From assembly GCA_016218095.1 (NCBI GenBank), contig JACREV010000270.1, positions 1-22,416 of the forward strand: a DNA stretch of 22,416 nucleotides, given 5' to 3'. Positions 21,370-22,416 of this stretch are shown one piece after another. The number at the start of each line of letters is the position of its first letter. Position 1 is the stretch's first letter. Below the pieces are notes generated by a model. That model did not search any database, was not told where the DNA came from, and worked only from the letters and a program-made list of their open reading frames with translations. Made by a program: the position numbers and the translations under genes. The stretch comes from Deltaproteobacteria bacterium (GTDB lineage: Bacteria > Desulfobacterota > GWC2-55-46).

Positions 21370-21855
21370 TCAGGCGTATTTTTTTGCCGAGCGGATTATC
21401 TCGTCGGCGAAGTAGGGTTTCCTTATGAACTCGTCTATCATCCCCTCCTTTATCCCCTGCATGATGACCTCTTCGGCGTCCCTGAAAAAACCGGTAAAGA
21501 GGATGACCCTCGTCTGCGGCCTTACCTTCTTTATCTCCCTGTACGCCTCAAGCCCGTTCATGCCGGGCATTATCATGTCCATGAAGATGAGCGAATACGG
21601 CTTTGTCCTCATCGCCTCTACCGCGTCCGTGCCGTTCAGCGCGTACGCGGCTTCAAACCCCTCGTCTTTCAGTATCTCGCTCATCCCGAGCCCGACGGCC
21701 TCCTCGTCGTCGACTATCAATATGGACGGCTTCGTCCTCTGGGTCTTAGGCCTACCCTCGGAAGCGATACCGGAGGCGAAAAGTGACGCCCTTGCCGGGG
21801 TCCCGCCGGGCCCCAAACCGCACTCTATAGAGGAGATATTATTCGCCTGGGTCAT
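21370..21855 (-). CDS. receiver-only response regulator (CheY-like)
   Basis: The 161-residue protein has an unstructured-looking N-terminal extension of about 42 residues and then one receiver domain. Visible key residues are Asp49-Asp50 (LIVDDEE), phospho-acceptor Asp93 (FMDMIMPGMNG), Thr121 and Lys146 (RKPY). There is no output domain, so it probably acts by protein contact or in a phosphorelay. A candidate promoter (TTGACT, 18 bases, CATAAA at 21891-21920) and a GC-rich hairpin lie directly upstream. Pairing with the orphan kinase at 17390 is possible, but dinB lies between them. Confidence 0.92.
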   Translation of the reverse strand: MTQANNISSIECGLGPGGTPARASLFASGIASEGRPKTQRTKPSILIVDDEEAVGLGMSEILKDEGFEAAYALNGTDAVEAMRTKPYSLIFMDMIMPGMNGLEAYREIKKVRPQTRVILFTGFFRDAEEVIMQGIKEGMIDEFIRKPYFADEIIRSAKKYA

Positions 21856-21867
21856 ACTCCACCTATT

Positions 21868-21890
21868 GCGCCGGATCGACGAAACGGCGC
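21868..21890 (-). other. hairpin in the response regulator leader
   Basis: GCGCCG (21868-21873) pairs with CGGCGC (21885-21890), with an 11-base loop. On the minus strand it lies between the candidate promoter and the ribosome site of the response regulator, so it could affect translation of that message. Confidence 0.45.
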
Positions 21891-22080
21891 TTTATGTCAA
21901 GAATGTGGAAAAGCAGTCAATGAACGCGTTCAGGCGCCTTGACCTGATGAGGCTGGGACTTCAGACGATGAGGGTGCCTGTGGGTTTTGCAGGGCCTGGG
22001 ACAAGGTTGAGTAAAACGCGGAGGGTGACCAAAACATATGAATTATATCTTGAAGCATCAAGCTGTCAAGGGGTCCTTGC
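21891..22080. other. non-coding stretch with no recognised gene
   Basis: Beyond the candidate response regulator promoter (TTGACT at 21915-21920, CATAAA at 21891-21896) I see no gene, RNA or strong palindrome here. The sequence becomes locally A/T-rich near 22030-22060 before the tandem repeat begins. Confidence 0.4.
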
Positions 22081-22416
22081 CGGACGGGCAAAGTTCATAT
22101 CGAGACGGCTTGATTACCCCTGCCTCGTAGCTTCCGAAGGATTCTGGCCCCGCGCCGAGCGGGTCCTTGCCGGACGGGCAAATCCGTATCGGACGGCTTT
22201 GAGTCCGGGGAGCCAAAGCAACCTGATTTGAAATTGGCCGTACGCCGAGTACCCGGACGGGCAAAGTTCATATCGAGACGGCTTGATTACCCCTGCCTCG
22301 CAGCTTCCGAAGGATTCTGGCCCCGCGCCGAGCGGGTCCTTGCCGGACGGGCAAATCCGTATCGGACGGCTTTGAGTCCGGGGAGCCAAAGCAACCTGAT
22401 TTGAAATTGGCCGTAC
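22081..22416 (+). repeat. 173-base-period tandem direct repeat at the window edge
   Basis: Two 163-base units (22081-22243 and 22254-22416) differ at one base that I can see (T at 22128 against C in copy 2). They are separated by a 10-base spacer. Each contains the submotif GGTCCTTGCCGGACGGGCAA, with a TTGCC/GGCAA hairpin, and this also occurs once just before unit 1. The window ends exactly at the last base of unit 2. Frames that cross it repeat a CPSGKDPL-type string but have no start-site support, so I treat it as non-coding. Confidence 0.85.

Noticed and set aside
22114..22389. Repetitive minus-strand frame with CPSGKDPL strings
   Set aside because: It simply follows the tandem DNA repeat, runs in several frames and lacks a start-site signal.
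22081..22416. CRISPR array
   Set aside because: There are only two units of 163 bases with a 10-base spacer. CRISPR repeats are short with unique spacers, and no cas genes are present.

Overview
The window looks like a contig from a GC-rich Gram-negative bacterium. A deltaproteobacterium-like (Desulfobacterota-type) lineage fits best, though this is inferred from gene content and not from a 16S comparison. Supporting signs are the zapB-zapA-6S RNA-5-formyl-THF cyclo-ligase synteny next to rny and ymdB, a three-gene archaeal-type glutamate synthase, Hdr-like iron-sulfur proteins, and a long-form HflX. Every gene is on the minus strand except hflX. The left edge cuts a 16S rRNA gene and the right edge lies in a tandem repeat, so both ends look like assembly break points.

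Layout. (1) 1-906: 5' end of a 16S gene read leftward, with boxA and two or three tandem promoters upstream. (2) 922-6582: tyrS, a small membrane protein, ymdB, rny, 5-formyl-THF cyclo-ligase, a strongly folded intergenic segment, 6S RNA, zapA and a zapB-like coiled coil. (3) 6630-12565: an operon of hdrB-like, hdrC-like and the three glutamate synthase genes (amidotransferase, FMN synthase with ferredoxin domain, GXGXG domain), preceded by a separately promoted 2[4Fe-4S] ferredoxin. (4) 12682-14790: aldehyde dehydrogenase and a SAM methyltransferase. (5) 14816-16637: hflX on the plus strand, whose best start codon is ATC. (6) 16730-21855: an AT-richer reductase of the RibD/DHFR-like family, a Cache-HAMP-PAS-PAS histidine kinase, DNA polymerase IV and a receiver-only response regulator. 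(7) 22081-22416: two near-identical 163-base units at a 173-base period.

A 123-base palindromic repeat family occurs three times (6696, 9187, 14858). One copy abuts a stop codon at an operon end. One lies inside the glutamate synthase operon and is split by a 100-base two-hairpin insert. One lies in the predicted 5' untranslated region of hflX.

How the genes fit together. RNase Y and YmdB are RNA-turnover partners in Bacillus. 6S RNA is probably co-transcribed with zapA and the cyclo-ligase, as in other proteobacteria. The Hdr-like pair and the ferredoxin may feed electrons to a glutamate synthase that has no visible NADPH subunit. That electron route is the most system-like hypothesis here and is inference.
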